Source: Athripsodes cinereus
Taxonomy: Eukaryota > Arthropoda > Insecta > Trichoptera > Leptoceridae
Length of the DNA stretch: 64,000 nucleotides
NCBI GenBank assembly: GCA_947579605.1
Contig: OX388317.1
Location: 13,597,384-13,661,383 of the forward strand
Reading direction: 5' to 3'
Within the stretch, counting starts at the first letter, position 1, and the number at the start of each line of letters is the position of its first letter. Below are positions 58,276-64,000 of the stretch, one piece after another. Position numbers and translations under genes: made by a program. The notes under the pieces were generated by a model that saw only the letters and a list, made by a program, of their open reading frames with translations, searched no databases and was not told where the DNA came from.

Positions 58276-59335
58276 TCTATTCCTACATAGGTACCTACTT
58301 CTTTTGCTTGATTTCTCGTACTTAAATGCCCGTCCTTGATTATTTGATCCATGTACATAATAATAAATGTAATCGTAACTTACTTACAAGCATTCTACCC
58401 ACTACACTCCTTTTGCATCCGCTCATTCTTCTAATGTTCTTGGGATATTCTTCTTTACAATACAAAGATAAAATTATGTGTGTGAACTTTGTAATAAATA
58501 TCTTTGATAAAGAGTTACAATAATACAGTAGCACATAAGAATGAGAATGAGTTGAGTGACAATAGTCGCATAGTTAGTTGTCCGTTGTATGTCATAACAA
58601 AGCAGCGCTCGCCAAAACCTATACAAGTCAGTAGATGATTGTCAATACGAATAATTTATGGCACCGACACAAAAATTTGCATGCACGAAGGGTTGAAATG
58701 TGCCAAAATGCCGTTAATATAATTTATTGGTTATATTTCATCATTTAACGGGAGTATTTGTAGAATATGAAAAGAATATAGCTAGGTGTGTGAAAAGATT
58801 GCATTCTGTATGAAAAGCATTCTTTATGATTGTCTTTTGATTTCATGCATGTTAAATTATTTCGAGTGATGCCAGATATGAATAATAATATTATTATTCA
58901 CTAAATTGTCTTGACAGTGTAATTGTTGACTTTCTTCCGTTTGTTTTGGAATGATATTATCATTGTCTATCTTCTTTCTGTTTGTGCAAATTGTTTTGTC
59001 TACAAAAGATGAACGCGTAGATTAAATTTAATTACAAAAGTAATGTATACTAGATAATAAAGAAAAGATAAAATAATATGAGTATTATTACCTACGTACT
59101 AGACGGCAATAATATATTATTATATACCTAAGCTTTTATATTTTACGTAGCTACATAGGTTCTGACCTAGGTAACTACTAATGGATTGAATATATTCAGA
59201 AGTACGTAGGGATTTAGTTTAATTTTAGTGTGTTGCAAAATTGGTATCATAGAATACAAATACATTGCTGAATATTTAACTCATTAAATGTATTCTTCAA
59301 TATCTACCTACACCTATATTATAGATATTCATTCA
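58276..59335. other. AT-rich spacer, nothing recognised
   Basis: No gene or repeat family recognised. A less AT-rich, non-repetitive stretch lies at about 58555-58700. Confidence 0.4.
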
Positions 59336-59505
59336 GTCATACCATCACGGCATTTCCCACAAGTGGGTTAGCCAGCGAACCAACTACATATAATAAACAT
59401 GCAAGTCGTTCTTCTCCGTGTCAATAAAAATCAAGACATTCAGAATTGGAGGCTTACCTCATTGCATCAATTGAAGATGTAAAATGATCGATATTCCTAC
59501 CTTTA
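59336..59505 (-). mobile_element. SINE-like family copy, minus orientation
   Basis: TACCATCACGGCATTTCCCA, then CAAGTGGGTTAGCCAGCGAA, CTTCTCCGTGTCAATAAAAA, and a core reverse complement near 59455 (TACCTCATTGCATCAATTGA). Diverged from the Dfd-intron copy. Confidence 0.75.
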
Positions 59506-60234
59506 ATTTTCTTATCTCTAGAGACATTTTTTTAAAGTTAAGCGACTCTCTGATAAACCAACTTATTTAAAATAAAAGTATAGAGCTTTTGTGATTTTCA
59601 ATCCTTTCGGTAAAAGATTACAGACGATTTCTTCTCATCGTTGCTACTTGTTTCCTTTGGGAACATTTGGACAAAGTGTATTTGATGTTGCCATCAGAAA
59701 CCAGACGTTGGTATTCTCTTGGGATTCCGTAAATTTTACATGTCACTGAAATACTTGTCAAAATGTACCGCAAAAAGAATGCCGATAACACAACAAACTT
59801 TTTATATTGGTATTCGAGGTTGGACATGAATTGTGAGGTGGATATTGTATGTAATCTATATAAATGAAAGTAGAATATCGTGTTGAAACAAAACTCAAAA
59901 GATATTATCATTTCTTTGTTTCTAACATAGAAACTATATCGATTATCTGATAGTTTATCTATATATTGAAGAAGAACGTTTATTTTATGTACCTACCTAT
60001 AGTAGACATAAACTCAGCAGGTGAAACTGAGAAAAACTGTTCAGATTGCCTAATATATTCTGATGAAGGTACTTATGTATCATAAAAAAGAGCCAGAAAT
60101 CAGGTAGTATCATTAAACTTAGATTAAATATTTTATTTTAGGTATACCAAACATTAATTAATACCATAAACTCTCCTATAAAGTACAATAATATTATTAC
60201 TTTAGCTTTCATACACGCATTGACTACCGGTGTA
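59506..60234. other. AT-rich spacer, nothing recognised
   Basis: A 97-codon minus-strand frame (59618-59911) has no recognisable domain. Not called a gene. Confidence 0.4.
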
Positions 60235-60430
60235 GGCCTAGTCATAACTCATTTAAGCGTTACGTTTTCGTTTCGTTTTCGTTCAAACGCGGACGACGTT
60301 GCGAGAACGCGTCAATTTTCGTAGCTACTTGTGTATTTTAGCTACGAAAATTGATGCATTCTCGCAACCTCGTCTTGTTTGAAAGAAAACGAAACGAAAA
60401 CGTAACGCTTAAATGTGTTTTGACTAGGCC
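60235..60430. mobile_element. Palindromic MITE, GGCCTAGTC family, copy 2
   Basis: GGCCTAGTC...GACTAGGCC ends with inner TTTAAGCGTTACGTTTTCG and its partner. Arms are near self-complementary about a centre at 60330. Same family as 51376-51560, with small indels in the TTTCG-repeat part. Confidence 0.88.
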
Positions 60431-61177
60431 CACAGTACCTAGTATGAACATTGCTGTATACAAACTAACAACACCATTTCTCTAGTCGATCTCCTACATG
60501 CACAAAATCAATCACTATACCTACTATTTAGGTTAATTTATATGGCACACACTACCCAGTTGAAAATAATCCAACATTAAAATAAATTATTAATTATATT
60601 AGTAGTATATTTCATATTAAATGATGTGGGCTCATATTCTAATACTTCCACTTATTTCTAACATTTCTCTAGCCGTAACGTGTAATTGGTTCAGTTTTGA
60701 AAACATATCTAGGTTCGACACGAGTTAATAAATAAATTAGCAATATTAACCTATTTCAATGTCACACGTGCTTAAATCAACCATCATCATACCGACATGA
60801 TCTTATTAAAAACTTTATTTTACATGATTATTGTTAATATTCATTAATTCATTCATAAATGTGACATAATAACATCTAAGTATATGTACCTTGTACTTAA
60901 ACATAGCATGCTTAAAAACAAAAATGTAAACATTTCATAAAAGACAAGAAAAATCTTCATCAACAGCGTAAAACTTACACAGAAATAAATGAGAACGAAT
61001 AAAGTAGGTATAGGAGTTTTTATTTATGAAAAATTCTGAGAAAAATATTGCAAGTAACATTTTGAAGACCCTAAGGTGTTATTAAATAACAAACATTGGA
61101 AAAAACTATTCAACCACTTGGCAGATTAGATCGCTTCGGAAGAAGATGAAAAAGATGAAGCTTTTTATATTCTAGAA
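60431..61177. other. AT-rich spacer, nothing recognised
   Basis: No gene or repeat family recognised. Confidence 0.4.
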
Positions 61178-61499
61178 CAGTGGTCTACAAACTTTTCTGC
61201 TTAGAGCCATACTCCAGTAAATTTCAAGGGCCAAAACCATTTAAATTTATTTACCATTATCTATAGTTTTTTTAAAAGTCGCCTATAGTGCTAGCCCCGA
61301 GCGAGCTTACGCTTGCTAAATTCGCTGGTGCAATTGTATTCGGCATGTTCACTAATTTATAATGTTAGTGAGTATAATCTATAGGTATTTCTTTATGCAT
61401 TTTTTTACAGTAACAATAACAACAATAAGCCATTAGCTGTTGCGGGCCAGATTGATGACACTGGTCATAAACTGTTGCGGGCCGGATTGAAGAGCCCTG
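61178..61499. mobile_element. hAT-like MITE, CAGTGGTCTACAAAC ends
   Basis: Left end CAGTGGTCTACAAACTTTTC and right end GGGCCGGATTGAAGAGCCCTG are the ends common in Charlie-like hAT elements. Flanks TTCTAGAA (61170-61177) and CTTTAAAA (61500-61507) agree at 5 of 8 positions, and both fit nTnnnnAn, so the duplication is old or doubtful. A CTGTTGCGGGCC segment is repeated inside (about 61436 and 61472). Confidence 0.6.
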
Positions 61500-64000
61500 C
61501 TTTAAAATAACCATAAGTAGGTATACCAAAATCCTTTGGGAAAAACGTGGTGAACAATATATAACACGATTGATCTGATATTTTTTATTTATTCCTAAAT
61601 ACTTATAGGCTATCAAATTTAACCAATAGACAAAATATCTGCAAAAATACGAAAATTTCAATGGAAAAAGATATACCTACCAACAAAATAATTACACGAA
61701 ATAAATTGAAACTTTAATAAAATTGAAATTAATTCTTGGAGATTTGCCAAATATCATTGCTAGTAGGTACTATGTATATACAATCATTATCATTGGTAGC
61801 TTTAAGCGTAATAAATTTAATTTTAACTAGTTGTTGGTAATTAAAATACACCTATCTACTTATTGGTGAAGAGACTGGCTCCTTTGAGGGTTGTTTATTA
61901 GTAAGCATTTTGCAAAATAACAATGACTATGCACAAAATTAAATTAAATACTTTTTGATTACAACATAACAACTTTAATTTTATGTAAGAATTTGAATAC
62001 CCGAAATTATGTTCGCAATAAAAAGGAAATACTAAATTAAGTTGTGTAATCAAACTAGAAAATATTGATAAAATTTTGTTAATGCTACTAGAGCAAAATA
62101 TATAAGATGTGAGTACCTACGACCTACAATATCAACAGCCTATTCTTTGATTATGTCGTAACGGTTTAATATCATTATCCAGTTAGGTATATACATTCTC
62201 ATAAGTAATACCTATCTTAATATCCTAAACAAAGTGGGAACGTACTGAAGATCTAATCCATTTGATAGGTAGCTACCTATATAGAAGCCTAGTAGATATA
62301 TCTTAGAAGGAAGTGGCTGACAAGGAGTTGTGTTGTGATATACCTAATACTACATTTAGATATAGATACTGCACAGTACACATATCCCCCAATAAGAGTG
62401 AAGTAATACATTACTAGTAGATTTCTTTCTAGTAGAAGGGATTTCAACAATTTTATCCCAGCTCACTACTACTCTATCATCCCCTATTTTTGTCATCCCC
62501 TCCATATAATATTACTAAACTTCTCTTATGTACTATAAGGGACATTAAAAAATTGGGGAGCAGAGTACTACCCCCTCTCCCTGGAAAAAAAAATAACAAC
62601 CCCTGTATTCACAACAAGACTAAAAGTTTTCGACAACACGACTACCATCGGCTATTTCATAATATTATATTATATTGTGACATATGGAACATCAACCCGT
62701 GGTTCGTCGTACCAGCTCAGTGAAACGTTAATCTAAAGCACAATGTAAAATATTGTAAAATAGGCATATTTATGTGATATACAAAATAAGAGTAAAATGC
62801 AATATTTATGGATAAACATAAATAACACTAAAATTATAAATTATTTAAAAATAGATTCCCCAACTGCTATACACATGTACCTCTAACCAATAGTGTATTT
62901 TTAGAAAGTATAAAATTGTTAAGACATTGAGCATCCAAAAATAAATATAATTAAGTACCCACGGCCACAAATAAACATTTTTATATTTTTGCGTAAAACG
63001 GTCGTATTGAATTTTTTTTGTGCTAATCTTCAAAACATAATCGACTACCTATAATGTAATGCGATGAGATTTATAAATACAAGAGTATTTCTATGAATTG
63101 CATTGATTGCAAGATTGTGAAAATACTACTAACAGTATTGTTTCATAAAAATAATGTTTTGAATCAGATATTTTATGTTTAGAATGTTCCCGACTCCTGG
63201 AATGATTCTGAGTGGAATATATCCATGAGGGATCCTGGATGACGGTGTGAGGGGCCTGGATGAGGAGGTGGGAGCAGGGTAGGGGAGTAGTGGGGATAGG
63301 GGGACATGTGAATAGAGGGGAGAGCATGTGATACTGTTGATGGCTGCCAAATAAGAGCGTTCTACCTACCTCCTTGGGGGAACAGTGGCGGTCGGTGATG
63401 GAATTACACTCAATTCTATAAATTACGTTACACACAACTACATATTGTGTACTATTTTGATTTTACAAATATGTAAGTCATATTTCGATCTATTTATGTG
63501 TACCCATCATCAGGGTATCTCCTACAAGAAGAGTAGCGAACGAATCAAATTTTACTTTTTGATGAAAATGAATTATGTGAAATATTTGTTACAGACGGTC
63601 TTATGTTATAGACTTTCAGTTACTTCTAATATTCAGTGCTTATGACCACAGTCTCAGCTGACGCTATATCTGTGAAAAAAATATTTCAATTTGTTTGTAG
63701 AGAATGACGTATTTATGTGGAAAAAGATTTAGGTATATTCATATCTGTTTTGTTCTGCATACTTAATTGTCAATTATTAACAATTCGGATTTTGTAACTT
63801 TTGGTATGTGTCTGCATATAGCTTTATTTGTGAAAGAAATAAGAATAAAATATATCGACGAATTTATTAATTCCTCCCGAGCCCTCTATGTCTAATATTA
63901 TAAAAGTGGTGTAGACTGTAGACATGCAGTACCAAGCTGTGCGGAGTTGCTTTGTGTTATATTTGTGAATATAATAAGTTAAATTATATAAGTAAAATAT
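61500..64000. other. AT-rich DNA to the window end, one GC-rich island
   Basis: No gene recognised. 63185-63385 is G-rich on the plus strand (GGGATCCTGGATGACGG, GGAGGTGGGAGCAGGG) and stands out from its surroundings. The 114- and 73-codon minus-strand frames there merely translate it. Confidence 0.4.

Noticed and set aside
63091..63435. 114- and 73-codon minus-strand frames
   Set aside because: Pro/Ser/His-rich translations of a G-rich island, without a domain or a splice context.

Overview
This is insect genomic DNA around the Hox gene Deformed (Dfd), on the plus strand. The only confident host gene is Dfd. It has two coding exons (48928-49447 and 55299-55963) that splice in frame to a predicted 394-residue protein with the MSSFLM start, a YPWMKK hexapeptide, a Dfd-class homeodomain and a KSDYGLTAL end. 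The DNA is AT-rich with many GTAGGTA/TACCTAC motifs. The insect order cannot be settled from sequence alone; Lepidoptera and Hemiptera both seem possible.

Left third (1-15832): a composite of nested retroelements. I interpret 1407 to about 15800 as one large LTR-retrotransposon-like element. Its directly repeated termini are about 2.5 kb (1407-9940, and 13265 into an assembly gap at 15633-15832). It has TGCTACG/CGTAGCA ends, a tRNA-Pro-like primer-binding site at 9944, a purine tract just before 13265, and a 3.3 kb interior with no recognisable protein. It resembles a LARD (large non-autonomous retrotransposon derivative). The left terminal repeat carries two later insertions that are absent from the right one: a 5'-truncated RTE-like LINE (1744-4417, minus) with an 880-codon reading frame, and an internally deleted Ty3/Gypsy element (5592-8905, minus) with apparently identical LTRs and an ATAAT target duplication. 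The right terminal repeat preserves both empty sites, so the order of events is readable.

Middle (15833-48900): a 33 kb stretch with no recognisable host gene. It holds SINE copies, a 41-bp minisatellite, a CT/CA microsatellite, LINE 3' fragments, palindromic MITEs and hAT-like elements with 8-bp target duplications. GC-rich, purine-rich islands stand out from the AT-rich background and may be Hox regulatory DNA.

Right (48900-64000): Dfd exon 1 with a short upstream ORF that overlaps its start codon, a 5851-bp intron full of nested transposon remains, exon 2, candidate poly(A) signals, then gene-free DNA with a few SINE, MITE and hAT-like copies. No second Hox gene is visible. By the usual collinear order, Scr would lie beyond the left edge and zen/pb/lab beyond the right edge; this is inference. 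The TE load inside and beside a Hox gene is notable because Hox clusters are usually TE-poor.
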